Part shown: positions 35,462-46,345 of the stretch, one piece after another
Layout of the letters: every line of letters begins with the position of its first letter
Position numbering within the stretch: the stretch's first letter is position 1
Assembly (NCBI RefSeq): GCF_016801865.2
Contig: NC_068938.1
Span: forward strand, 29,524,240 to 29,588,239
Length of the DNA: 64,000 nt
Direction: 5' to 3'
Source: Culex pipiens pallens
Lineage: Eukaryota > Arthropoda > Insecta > Diptera > Culicidae
Made by a program: the position numbers and the translations under genes
Notes under the pieces: generated by a model
Database searches by the model: none
What the model was told of the DNA's origin: nothing
The model's input: the letters and a program-made list of their open reading frames with translations, nothing else

Positions 35462-37185
35462 ACATTTGAAATTTCCAAGCTATGTTAGTTCCACTTACAA
35501 TAACGTGAACTAAACAACTAATATTAAACAAAACACCTCCTCAGCACAAAAAAATCGAGTCGTAGGGTCAAAAACAAACAAAATCAGAACAAAGAAAGAT
35601 CGATTAAGCATCTATCTCTTTCTTACTTAGGCAAATAAAACACAAAGCGAATAAAAATTGTCGTATCGTCTATATAAAACAATAGAGTAGTATCGTATCG
35701 TATCGTAACGCAAAATCTAGAGCAGACACAAACACAAAAACAAATTCAATAGTCCGATCAACTGCAGTAAATCAAATCTCCACCAGCCACAATAAAAGCT
35801 TTCAATTTCAACAAACAATCCACATAAGAATCAAAAACTAAACGTCTGAGACCAAAACAAATAAGACAATAGCCAGATTCTCACCAATTTTCTTTAGTCG
35901 CCATATTACAATTTTCAATCCCAAAAAGGAAAACATACCAAGTTTCGATTAATTCCACATAAAATTTTATTAATCTGATAATTCCATAAATAACACTAAC
36001 ACATAATATTCAAACAATGTTTAGACATCCGAAATCAATAACTACCGAACAAATTCGCGTCGGAAGACCGTTGCACGTCCGCCGCAACGCCTTCGTTTCT
36101 CTCAACTATTCAATTCACTTATTATTGCAGTTCAAATCACATAAGACGTTACAGAAGCAACCTTCAACGGCACTAGAATAATAAATTTAAATAACAAAAA
36201 AATATCATTTGCAAATTTCTTTGCTTAGCAAAAAAATATAACATTTCCTCTAAGTCATAGCAATGACGAATGAAGATTAGTTTTAAATTAGGCAAAACAT
36301 GTTTGCTGGCGAATAACTTAGTATCGTATCGAATAAATAAATTAAAATATTGCATATTTTCGTGCTAATTACTGAATATTTAGTATCGTTAGAATAGTTA
36401 ATCAAACCCTGTCAGGAATTTAGAGCAGACATATCTGCTAATTAAAAGAATATCGTACGTTAAACTGTCATTATATAAATTAAAGCAATTTTTTTTGCGT
36501 GCAGAACTGGGTGTTCATTAAATTATCGTTAGAACACTGCTAAATAAGCAAACATTGGGATAATCTCAGTATTATTAAGGAAAATTATCGTCACAAATAA
36601 AATAAAAGATCTAGGTATCAAAAAAAATATATTAAAAGATACATAAGCAGTCCAAACATACTGAATTCAAAGAATAAAAAAAAAAACAATTAACAAAACA
36701 TCGAGGTGCATAATAACACACGCATCATACTGTAATTATTGCAGTTCGTGAAAACTAGTACACATACCCAAACAAAATTCCACGTAACGAAGTATAAGTA
36801 AATGGATCACTATGGTGCGCTGAAAATTAGACAAAGCAATCAGTTTCAAAAGGAAATCGACGCGTTCGGTCAGCGAAAATGAATTTCAAACCGCGTGCAA
36901 AATTCGGGTTCGGAAAAACTTTGTTCCGATTGATTAAGTTCAAAAAAAAAAAGGAAAACTACAAATTCGCGGTGTTCGACGTGAAAAAAGGTTAATTGTT
37001 ATAAAAAAAGAGAAAAAAAAAATCAAAAGTTCATTCGAGGAATTAAAAGTGTTATCATTAGCCCCAAGGAAAAGAATCGTTGAAGAGCTAAAGAGTGCGT
37101 GGTTTTTGGCCAAAGTAAAAATTTCAATTGAATTTATAAAAAGTGCCCGCAATTTGTAAAATTCTATCAAAATTTTTACCCTAAC
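35462..37185 (+). other. Retrotransposon 3' untranslated internal region
   Basis: 1.7 kb of AT-rich sequence between pol and the polypurine tract with no plus-strand ORF of 60 codons, so no env. It includes a small (GTATC)n-like run at 35688-35710. Confidence 0.75.
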
Positions 37186-37197
37186 GGAGGGGGTAGA
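37186..37197 (+). other. Polypurine tract
   Basis: GGAGGGGGTAGA lies immediately 5' of the 3' LTR, the expected plus-strand primer position. Confidence 0.8.
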
Positions 37198-37697
37198 TGT
37201 AACATTTAATTCCGCGAGAAGAAAAACTCCGCCCAGACCCTAGCGGAGACGCAGAACACGCGAGTTCCCAACTGCTCGAATTCGCTTGATCTGGGCGGGT
37301 CGCACTGGTTTGCCTCCCGAAGATGAGACGATGATGATTAGGATGAGATAATATTTCATCAGTTCGGTGACGCAAACAGTGATTTCCGCTGATGAGCCTT
37401 CTATCCCTTTGTCCACCCACCTTTCCTCCTAGCACCCCAAACCTTAAATAGCCATAAGTCGTTCATACACGCAGCAAGCAAGTCGCAAGTTTAGTTTTAC
37501 CCCCGATCACCGTCGTCGCGAGTAAGGAGTGTACGAGAAAGTACGAAGAGAAGCAGGCTTCACTGAACACCAAAATCTGGTGCGCCGTGGTGCGGTTTTC
37601 GTGTCACTCTTGAACCAAAACCGAACTGTTTATTGCAGGGGGATGCTAAAGACCGCCATCTTGGGTGATTGAGATTGATAACACGCGCAAACTGCGC

Positions 37698-38010
37698 ACA
37701 GTAAAAACAAAAATATTTCTTTTTTTAATAATTCAATTTTTGTTATAAGAATTACTGTAGCAAAAGTCAAATTACACAGTAGTTAAGTTAAACGTTTCAT
37801 GTAATAAAAGTACAACTTTACATGAGGTAATCGGCCCGATGTGTGCTTAATAATCCCAACTTTAGTAGTTTATTTTGCAAATAAATTGATAAAAATCACC
37901 TCACAAACATACACTAACTTTTAAACGTACATTGCGGTAAAATTTTACATAGAAACAATAATTACTTTATTTCGATTTTATGCCTACAGTTTTTGCACTT
38001 TTTTTACAGT
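37698..38010. mobile_element. MITE, ACAGTAAAAA ends, nested
   Basis: Ends ACAGTAAAAACA...TTTTTTTACAGT, flanked by a 4-bp duplication GCGC (37694-37697, 38011-38014). Same family as 23111-23342, 10657-10765 and 55153-55730. Confidence 0.7.
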
Positions 38011-38321
38011 GCGCAGTTGCTTTGTTTTGGTTCCGTAACGAACAGCTGTTCTTTTGTGCTGGAGCCGAAGTTGACATTTCCCTTTTGTTCTGGTGCCGAA
38101 GTTGATAGCTTTTGTTGGCTACGGGCGAGCTGCCTGTAGTGAGATATAGATGTCGCCCCCCTGGTTTATTGTCACACCATGGCAACTGTACCGAAAGCGC
38201 CTTGGTACACCACCGGTGCACCGAAACTGTATACCAAGATGCAACTCAACAGAATTGTTGATCCAAGTAAACCGGAGGTGACATTGTTTTGATTGAGGTT
38301 TGTCAACCGTCATTTACATCT

Positions 38322-38392
38322 TCTGGGTGGCCTAGTGGTTAATATCTCCGTTTATGAATCACGAGGTTCCTGGTTCGATCCTGAGTACAAAT
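38322..38392 (+). repeat. tRNA-like sequence (Pol III A and B boxes)
   Basis: TGGCCTAGTGG (38328-38338) matches the A-box consensus and GGTTCGATCC (38372-38381) nearly matches the B box, at tRNA-like spacing. The ends do not pair as an acceptor stem, so I read it as a tRNA-derived (SINE-like) piece, not a tRNA gene. Confidence 0.55.
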
Positions 38393-38673
38393 CACTTTTT
38401 AGATTTTTTTATGTTTTTTGTCAAAATCAATGTTTATGTACATTTTTTAAATATCTTCTTAAAAAGACGACGCTTTAGACAATGGTTTAAAAAAAGTTTT
38501 TGTAGTGGAATAGAGAAAAACGTTCCATATTTTGCAGGCAAGTTTGAGTGGAAATGCCTATTTGAGGATTATGTGCACGAGAAGTAAGAGGTTATATTTC
38601 ATAACCCTGCGAAATTCTATTTCTTAAATATTATTCTAAGCATTTGAAAAACTATAACAAAAATTAAAAGAAT

Positions 38674-38745
38674 ACCGCCGAGATTCGAAACAAGAACCTT
38701 TAACTTAATAATGCAGTGCCTTAGACAACCACACCATTAAGAACT
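38674..38745 (-). repeat. Second tRNA-like sequence, opposite strand
   Basis: On the minus strand TGGTTGTCTAAGG (A-box-like, 38731-38719) is followed by GTTTCGAATCTC (B-box-like, 38691-38680). No acceptor stem. It faces the plus-strand copy at 38322. Confidence 0.45.
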
Positions 38746-39705
38746 GTATTTTCGTATGGCTTGCTAGGCATCAAGAGTTCCAAACTTTTCCCGTGTGGTA
38801 GGCGCTGAAACCATGTAAGGTTTTGTGTACCCGATCCACACCGCCGTCACACCAATCTTCGGTTTCGGTGCACCGATCAAGCTACCGAGCTGTGTCGGGT
38901 TTGGTTCGTGACGAGAAATGGGTGCGCTAAGAAAACCCGGTATCATAGCAAACCGTTGTCGCACCCGTCAAAAGTGAAGCCTGGTTCTAATCGACAGAGG
39001 AAGACCTGGACGATTAATAAGCCAAACGTAAGTTTGTACTCGCTAGGTGTTCGCGATCTAATCCGCTTCCCCACCTCAGGCCCCGAATCGTCCCTGGTTC
39101 GCCGCGTGCTACGGCACGGTCAAAAGCGTGATTAAGCCAAAACCATTGTAAGTTATGAAGCGCTAGAAAAGTCAAACCGTTGTTAAAGTTGAAATAAACC
39201 ATTAAACAGGTGCGGACGTCACCATCGCACTGAACCAGAAAGTCGCCGTCGGCGACTTCGCCGCTGTTAGGGCATATCCAAGCAGTAAGTTCACTTCAAT
39301 GGTAGAATTGATTCGAAATTAACAGTAGCCACGACGTTAAAGGTTTCGTTATTAGACGGTGATCGAAAGTGAGAAAGAGTGTGAACAGTTCTCCCCAGAA
39401 GCCAACTAAGAAGAAGGTAACTTGCGACCAGGTAGAATTGCGGTTAAGTAAGTGCTAAGATAACCCTCTCATTCAAAGGTTGACGTGCGGGGCTCAAAGA
39501 GCGCGGCGCACACGCACACGTGGCAACGCGACAATTTCGCACCCGGGCTGACTAAGCCCGCGCACAGCACGTGCCGGCAAGTACGACTCGTGCCACCTAG
39601 CCCATCAGCTTCCAGCAACCTGACCACGTGTAGCGCCACTAACAGCATCGATTAAGCCCCCCGCGAGGTCAAGGCATAACGCGTCGTTCACGCGTGCAGC
39701 GCCGG

Positions 39706-40334
39706 TTCCCGTAGGAGTCCACATTGCCGACTCTGAGCCAAAGGGCTACGGCGCACGTGAGTTTTGCTCTCCGTAGGAGGCCGAGCCAAACCCTCTGAGC
39801 AAAAGGAAGCAACAACTCGCACGAACGGCAACAGCGTTACCCTTAACCACCTCGCCCAGCAACGTCAACGCGCACGATCGAGACGGCCAGACAGCCGCCG
39901 GCCAAGGCCCGCGATACGTGATCGCTTCGTGAAGGAATCGTTTCTCTGCCAACCGTACGTGAAGCACCATTGGGTCCAGCGCGTCGTCACACGTGCCTGG
40001 CGTCAGACCTGTAGGAGTCCACGCCACCGGCTCTGAGCAAAAGGGTCTCGACGCAATTGAGCACATCTCTCCGTAGGGGCCCCTGTCAACCGCCCTGAGC
40101 AACTGGAATTTGTAGCTCGCACGACGACAGCAGCGCTCGACACAATCACTTCACCCCGAGCGCAACCTTCGGTCCAGTGCCACCCTTTCGTTCCCCAAGT
40201 GTCCTGCGTTGAATCCCGTAGGAGTGCACCATTCGCACCTCCGAGCAATTGGGAGCAGCGCGCCAAGATTCTGCCACCTGTAGGGCCCACCCGCAACCGG
40301 GCCCGAGTCAGTGGGTAGCAGCGATCGACACGAA
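39706..40334 (+). other. Three double-hairpin modules in the 3' LTR
   Basis: GTAGG boxes at 39711, 39773, 40011, 40073, 40218 and 40280; the three 62-nt spacings are preserved and the stems are identical to those in the 5' LTR. Confidence 0.75.
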
Positions 40335-41327
40335 CGAAGTACGTGGGTGTACAAAACGATCGACGGTTCGACTAGGCAGCAGCACAAACAACACCGCGCT
40401 CGACGAGCGCGCCAAACCAGCCCGCCACTCAGGCGTGGGCGTATCAACTAAGCCACGAACGATTCCACGAGCAGCAAACCGTCCACGGGACGGCATTCCG
40501 GACCTGCCGGCCAAGCCGGCGAAGGCAGCCCTGCAGAGTACGAGGAGCAGAAGCACCGATCAGCAGCACGCAGCAGAGCGAGAATCACGCGAGCAGCGGC
40601 CACCACCGCAGACCAGCCAGGACACCGACGTAACCTAGGTTACCACCACAAGGTCAGATCTTTCCTTTATGTGTACACATAACTAACCATTCATGCGCAT
40701 TAGTATTAAGGCCCCTTGTATTTAATAAATAAGCCGGAAGAAAAGTAAGCTCCAAGTCAAGGTGTCCAATTTGTAAGCGTGGACCGAGCTGACTTATGAC
40801 TATTTCCCTCCCCTAATCTCTTATCCTTTCATGGCAATAAATTAGTATGGACTTAACCACTTGTTTTCGTCAGATCTGAGTTAAATTGAGTTGGATCGCT
40901 TCCAGTCAGACCCGCCCTGAGCGAGCTAGTCCGGGCAGGCTTCATCTCGCGACTTCGTACGCGTCCCTGCTAGGGTCGTGTTGGCGCTTAAGCGAAGTGC
41001 GTTTCATTCTTACAGTTCGATAAGGGTCGCGGTCAAGCCGACCTTGTAGCATAATTGTTCCATTCAGTTTCGTATCGTTGGTTTCGTTAGTTTCGATTAT
41101 CTGGGACAAATCTTGTTACAATACCAACACTGACTTCAGTAAAGTCTGTTTAATCATGATTTTAACTAAAGTAACATAAACCAAATCTCTGCCATCAGCA
41201 GAGATTTTGTTTATGCTTTTATATTAAAATAGGAATTAAAAATGGATGCTCAACATTCAAATGCATTTTTCTCAAAAATGATGGTGTGTAAAATGATGCT
41301 TTTTGAAATGTTGGCATCGAATTCAAG

Positions 41328-41700
41328 AATTTAGTAACTTTTGTAAATTAAAATTTAAAATTTATAGAATTTTAATTTTATTAATTTATTATTTATCAAT
41401 TTTAAAATTTATTATTTTTAAATGATGGAATTTATAATTTTTGAATTTATCTGATTTTCAAATTTCAATTAGTTTATATTTTCAAAATTTTACAATTGCA
41501 AATTTTTCGAATTTTAGAAATATAATATTTTAGGATTTTAGAATTTTAGAATTTCAGAAATTAAAAATTGATTTATTTTTGGATTTTTAGAATTTTAGAA
41601 ATTTTTGAATTTTAGAATATTTTAAAATATTTTTGAATAATTTAGAATTTTGTTAGAATATTTTAGAATTTGTCAGAATATTTAAAAATATTTTAGAATA
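41328..41700. repeat. AT-rich degenerate edge of the satellite
   Basis: Increasingly regular TTTTAGAAT-like words leading into the tandem array; no gene. Confidence 0.6.
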
Positions 41701-42345
41701 TTTAAGAATATTTTCAGAATATTTAAGAATAATTCAGAATATTTAAGAATATTTTAGAATATTTTAGAATATTTTAGAATATTTTAGAATATTTTAGAAT
41801 ATTTTAGAATATTTTAGAATATTTTAGAATATTTTAGAATATTTTAGAATATTTAAGAATATTTTAGAATATTTTAGAATATTTTAGAATATTTTAGAAT
41901 ATTTTAGAATATTTTAGAATATTTTAGAATATTTTAGAATATTTTAGAATATTTTAGAATATTTTAGAATATTTTAGAATATTTTAGAATATTTTAGAAT
42001 ATTTTAGAATATTTTAGAATATTTTAGAATATCTTAGAATACACTAAACCCCCGGTGGTTGGTCACTTTTTCGTTTGACACTTTTTTAGTTTGTACCCCG
42101 TTGGTTGGTCAAAGTCAAACTAAAAAGTGACGAACTGTCACTTTTTACACGACGCTCACGCACACTATCAAAACAAACGTTTGACAGTGTACGTGAACTC
42201 CGTGTAAAAGGGGTGTCAAACTAAAAAGTGACCCCGTTCGTTTGACAACAGTTGGTGTCAAACCATCGGGGTTTGAGTGTATTTTAGAATATTTTAGAAT
42301 ATTTTAGAATATTTTAGAATATTTTAGAATATTTTAGAATATTTT
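41700..42345. repeat. 10-bp tandem array (ATTTTAGAAT)n
   Basis: Near-perfect 10-mer repeats at 41740-42040 and 42280-42345, split by a 238-bp MITE at 42042-42279. Confidence 0.95.
42042..42279. mobile_element. MITE inserted in the 10-mer array
   Basis: Ends CACTAAACCCCCGGTGGTT and, reversed, CACTCAAACCCCGATGGTTT, flanked by TA. Inside, 'gtcaaactaaaaagtgac' and 'gtgtgcgtgagcg'-like words are shared with the relative at 59086-59430. Confidence 0.75.
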
Positions 42346-42355
42346 TAAATTGTAG

Positions 42356-43872
42356 AATTTTAGAATTTTCGAAGTTTAGAATTTTAGAATTTTAGAATTT
42401 TAGAATTTTAGAATTTTAGAATTTTAGAATTTTAGAATTTTAGAATTTTAGAATTTTAGAATTTTAGAATTTTAGAATTTTAGAATTTTAGAATTTTAGA
42501 ATTTTAGAATTTTAGAATTTTAGAATTTTAGAAATTTAGAATTTTAGAATTTTAGAATTTTCGAATTTTCGAATTTTCGAATTTTCGAATTTTCGAATTT
42601 TCGAATTTTTGAATTTTCGAATTTTCGAATTTTCGAATTTTCGAATTTTCGAATTTTCGAATTTTCGAATTTTCGAATTTTCGAATTTTCGAATTTTCGA
42701 ATTTTCGAATTTTCGAATTTTCGAATTTTTGGATTTTCGAATTTTCTAATTTTCGAATTTTCGAATTTTCGAATTTTAGAATTTTAGAATTTTAGAATTT
42801 TAGAATTTTAGAATTTTAGAATATTAGAATTTTAGAATTTTAGAATTTTAGAATTTTAGAATTTTAGAATTTTAGAATTTTAGAATTTTAGAATTTTAGA
42901 ATTTTAGAATTTTAGAATTTTAGAATTTTAGAATTTTAGAATTTTAGAATTTTAGAATTTTAGAATTTTAGAATTTTAGAATTTTAGAATTTTAGAATTT
43001 TAGAATTTTAGAATTTTAGAATTTTAGAATTTTAGAATTTTAGAATTTTAGAATTTTAGAATTTTAGAATTTTAGAATTTTAGAATTTTAGAATTTTAGA
43101 ATTTTAGAATTTTAGAATTCTAGAATTTTAGAATTTTAGAATTCTAGAATTTTAGAATTTTAGAATTTTAGAATTTTAGAATTTTAGAATTTTAGAATTT
43201 TAGAATTTTAGAATTTTAGAATTTTAGAATTTTAGAATTTTAGAATTTTAGAATTTTAGAATTTTAGAATTTTAGAATTTTAGAATTTTAGAATTTTAGA
43301 ATTTTAGAATTTTAGAATTTTAGAATTTTAGAATTTTAGAATTTTAGAATTTTAGAATTTTAGAATTTTAGAATTTTAGAATTTTAGAATTTTAGAATTT
43401 TAGAATTTTAGAATTTTAAATTTTAGAATTTTAGAATTTTAGAATTTTAGAATTTTAGAATTTTAGAATTTTAGAATTTTAGAATTTTAGAATTTTAGAA
43501 TTTTAGAATTTTAGAATTTTAGAATTTTAGAATTTTAGAATTTTAGAATTTTAGAATTTTAGAATTTTAGAATTTTAGAATTTTAGAATTTTAGAATTTT
43601 AGAATTTTAGAATTTTAGAATTTTAGAATTTTAGAATTTTAGAATTTTAGAATTTTAGAATTTTAGAATTTTAGAATTTTAGAATTTTAGAATTTTAGAA
43701 TTTTAGAATTTTAGAATTTTAGAATTTTAGAATTTTAGAATTTTAGAATTTTAGAATTTTAGAATTTTAGAATTTTAGAATTTTAGAATTTTAGAATTTT
43801 AGAATTTTAGAATTTTAGAATTTTAGAATTTTAGAATTTTAGAATTTTAGAATCTTAGAATTTTACGATTTT
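42356..43872. repeat. 8-bp tandem array (ATTTTAGA)n with a CpG-containing block
   Basis: About 1.5 kb of ATTTTAGA units. Between about 42558 and 42770 the unit becomes ATTTTCGA, adding a CpG and TTCGAA to each repeat, then reverts. A single phase slip occurs near 43418. Confidence 0.95.
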
Positions 43873-43886
43873 ACAATTTTAGAATT

Positions 43887-44212
43887 GGGTACTAAAGCCC
43901 TATGTCAATTTTTATGTACAACGGTAAAAAACACGATTAAAAACCATTTCTGATCACTTTTTTTCATTTTAATGCAATTTTTTTTTTTTGACAGGACAAC
44001 ATTTTTCCGATGGATTAACTATGGTCCCCTTGGAAAGAGCTGTCAAGTAGGAGCTTTTCTGTCAAGAAGGACCGCGAGGTTAATTTTTCAAAATTGATTT
44101 AAAAATCCATTTTAAACTCTTTGTGGTCGTACAAAGGGTCATTGTACTCAGAATAATAAGCTTTATCGCTGTAAACAATAATATCAGCAATCTAAGCTTC
44201 ATTTTAGGACCC
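43887..44212 (+). mobile_element. MITE, GGGTACTAAA ends, copy 1
   Basis: GGGTACTAAAG...TTTTAGGACCC with the 4-bp duplication AATT on both sides (43883-43886, 44213-44216). An inverted copy of the same element is at 52977-53303. Confidence 0.8.
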
Positions 44213-44675
44213 AATTCTATGTTTTTTTTAATTTAATTTCTGTTTTTCTTTAAATTAATTTCAGTGTTATTATTCCAGAGTTGAATAATTCAAACCAATT
44301 TTTATAAAACTTAATTGTATTTCATTGCTAATGACAGCTTTTTTTTCGATTAAGGCAATTTTCACGATCAAAATCAATTGATGAAATTTGAGTGAAAAAT
44401 AATGTGCTTAGTGAAAGAATTTTTGATATAGTTGTTACAGATTTTAAGAAAATTTGCAACAGATTTACACCTGGCAACTTTGCTCTCAGCCGCTCTATCA
44501 AATTCAACGTCATTGACCCGAAAAAAAATCAACATTTGCGGCTGTCAAACTTTGCTTGATCGTCTTCTACGCAAGTTTGTGATTTCCAAAGTTGTGCTAA
44601 TTTCAGGAAAAATCCCGTAAAGTACACAATTTCCGCAGTTTTTCCGCTAGTGTCGAGCCAGAACCAGCATCAACC

Positions 44676-46257
44676 ATGGTCGTCAGGGATTACAACACGG
44701 AGCTTACGTACATCGAGCGCATCTCGACCAACAGCTTCCGCATCAAAAAGGGCTTCCAACCGAACATGAACGTCGAGGGAATTTTCTACGCCAACTCCCG
44801 GCTCGAGAAGCTCATGTTTGACGAGCTGCGCAACTCGTGCCGACCCGGAATGACCGGCGGATTCCTGCCGGGGGTCAAGCAGATTGCGAATGTGGCGGCG
44901 CTGCCGGGGATTGTGGGCCGGTGAGTCACGCGCTTTGAGTTGGGTTGAGAAATGATGAAATAACTTGATTTTATGTTGCAGGTCGGTTGGATTGCCGGAC
45001 ATTCACTCCGGGTACGGGTTTGCGATTGGGAACATGGCCGCGTTCGATATGAGCGATCCGACGTCGATTGTGTCGCCGGGTGGAGTTGGATTTGACATTA
45101 ACTGCGGCGTGAGACTGCTGCGGACGAATCTGTTCGAGAAGGACGTCAAGCCGGTTCAGGAGCAGTTGGCGCAGAGTCTGTTTGATCACATTCCGGTGGG
45201 TGTTGGGTCGAAGGGAATTATTCCGATGAATGCTCACGATCTGGAGGAAGCGCTGGAGATGGGCATGGATTGGTCGCTGCGGGAGGGTTACGTTTGGGCC
45301 GAGGACAAGGAGCACTGTGAGGAGTATGGACGGATGTTGACGGCCGATCCGAGCAAGGTCAGCATGCGGGCCAAGAAGCGTGGCTTGCCGCAGTTGGGAA
45401 CGCTTGGCGCTGGAAATCATTACGCCGAGATTCAGGTCGTCGAGGAAATCTACGACAAGTACGCGGCCAGCAAGATGGGCATCGAAGAACTGGGTCAAAT
45501 TTGCGTCATGATCCACTCGGGAAGTCGTGGCTTCGGTCACCAAGTCGCCACTGACGCACTGGTTGAGATGGAAAAGGCCATGAAGCGTGACAAGATCGAA
45601 ACCAACGATCGTCAACTGGCCTGCGCCCGCATCAACTCTGTTGAAGGCCAAAACTATCTGAAAGCCATGTCCGCAGCGGCCAATTTTGCCTGGGTCAACC
45701 GCAGCTCGATGACGTTCCTTACCCGGCAGGCCTTCGCCAAGCAGTTCAACACAACCCCGGACGATCTGGACATGCACGTGATCTACGACGTGTCGCACAA
45801 CGTGGCCAAAATCGAAGAACACATCGTCGATGGGCGTCCCAAGCAACTCCTGGTTCATCGCAAAGGCTCAACCCGTGCCTTCCCACCGCACCATCCCCTC
45901 ATTCCGGTCGATTACCAGCTCACCGGTCAACCCGTCCTTGTCGGCGGTTCCATGGGAACGTGCAGCTTCGTGCTGACCGGAACCGAGAAGGGAATGGCCG
46001 AAACGTTCGGCTCAACGTGCCACGGCGCAGGTCGTTCTCTGTCGCGAGCTAAATCACGCCGTAATCTGGACTACAAGGACGTCCTGCGGGATTTGGAGGC
46101 GAAGGGAATTTCCATCCGGGTGGCGTCGCCGAAGCTGGTCCAGGAGGAAGCACCCGATTCGTACAAGGACGTGCGCGATGTGGTGCAGACCTGCCACGAC
46201 GTGGGCATCAGTTCCAAGTGCATCAAGCTGCGGCCGATTGCGGTGATTAAGGGTTGA
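44676..46257 (+). CDS. RtcB: RtcB RNA 2',3'-cyclic phosphate ligase (tRNA-splicing ligase)
   Basis: Exon 1 (44676-44920) and exon 2 (44982-46257) flank a 61-bp intron (GTGAGT...TTGCAG); joined they give 506 residues, the usual eukaryotic length. RtcB is the catalytic subunit of the tRNA ligase complex: it seals tRNA exon halves and the XBP1-type mRNA using Mn2+ and GTP. Signature motifs: GLPDIHSGYGFAIGN (about residues 85-99), GGVGFDINCGVRLLRTN with metal ligands Asp120/Cys123, GAGNHYAEIQ and MIHSGSRGFGHQ (metal-binding His), and TCHGAGRSLSRAKSRR, whose His (about 429) is the GMP-accepting residue in the family. It ends RPIAVIKG. The start is fixed by CAACCATGG and by the conserved N-terminus MVVRDYNTELTYIER. 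No defect seen. A satellite ends 0.8 kb upstream. Confidence 0.97.
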
Positions 46258-46339
46258 GAAGAGCGTGGGGAATGGGAGGGGAAATTGTGTGGAAAGTGTG
46301 AGCATTTTTGAACATTTGTGATGTACGAAAATTACATTG

Positions 46340-46345
46340 AATAAA
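46340..46345 (+). terminator. RtcB polyadenylation signal
   Basis: AATAAA lies 83 bp after the RtcB stop; the 3' UTR is therefore short (about 100 bp). Confidence 0.75.

Larger units (their letters stand above)
37554..38983. mobile_element. TIR element inside the 3' LTR, no target duplication
   Basis: Ends CAGGCTTCACT...AGTGAAGCCTG, perfect 11-bp inverted repeats. Compared with the intact 5' LTR, eight bases (TGTAAAGT) are missing at the junction rather than duplicated. Inside are two diverged 'ggtgcaccgaaac' blocks, a smaller MITE and two tRNA-like stretches on opposite strands. No transposase. Superfamily uncertain. Confidence 0.75.
27272..41120 (+). mobile_element. Ty3/gypsy-type LTR retrotransposon with 2.5 kb LTRs
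   Basis: The order is 5' LTR (27272-29771), primer-binding site, gag, protease, reverse transcriptase, RNase H, integrase, polypurine tract, 3' LTR (37198-41120, carrying a 1430-bp insertion). TGTAAC...GTTACA ends and the 4-bp duplication ATAC (27268-27271, 41121-41124) show an authentic integration. Domain order RT-RNH-IN places it in Ty3/gypsy (Metaviridae-like). Very long LTRs with a tRNA-Lys-type primer site recall the Osvaldo/Ulysses group (inference). No env ORF is present. The LTRs differ at about eight positions by eye, so the insertion is young, but the copy is disabled by a frameshift in protease. Confidence 0.93.
37198..41120 (+). repeat. 3' LTR, interrupted by a 1430-bp insertion
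   Basis: Matches the 5' LTR from TGTAAC to GTTACA apart from an insertion at 37554-38983 and about eight small differences (for example CACGGGGCGG versus CACGGGACGG, and GGGACATATC versus GGGACAAATC near the end). Confidence 0.95.
26866..41132. mobile_element. hAT-like MITE, 414 bp when closed, split by the retrotransposon
   Basis: Left end CATTGTTGGAATT; right end (8 bases at 41125-41132 after the duplicated ATAC), reversed, CAGTGTTGGTATT. The 8-bp duplication is ACTTCAGT. The body (26866-27271) is unusually rich in CTCGCG/CGCGAG words, much of it self-complementary. It has no ORF of its own. CA..TG ends with an 8-bp duplication suit the hAT superfamily. Confidence 0.65.
26739..41327 (-). 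mobile_element. Repeat A copy 2, split by nested insertions
   Basis: The left piece (26739-26865) and right piece (41133-41327) are together the reverse complement of the intact copy at 20458-21043, including the TIR 'cgacggtaacatttc' and the mirrored end 'gaaatgttggcatcg'. Both pieces contain ACTTCAGT at the break (26858-26865 and 41133-41140), marking the insertion of the hAT-like MITE. Confidence 0.75.

Noticed and set aside
35462..37185. A possible env gene in the space after pol
   Set aside because: No plus-strand frame of 60 codons or more, no signal peptide or transmembrane pattern.
41740..43872. CRISPR-like array
   Set aside because: Units are 8-10 bp without unique spacers, in an insect genome; it is a simple satellite.
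44971..45858. A 295-codon minus-strand ORF opposite RtcB
   Set aside because: It is the shadow of the RtcB coding strand; the plus frame has all RtcB motifs.
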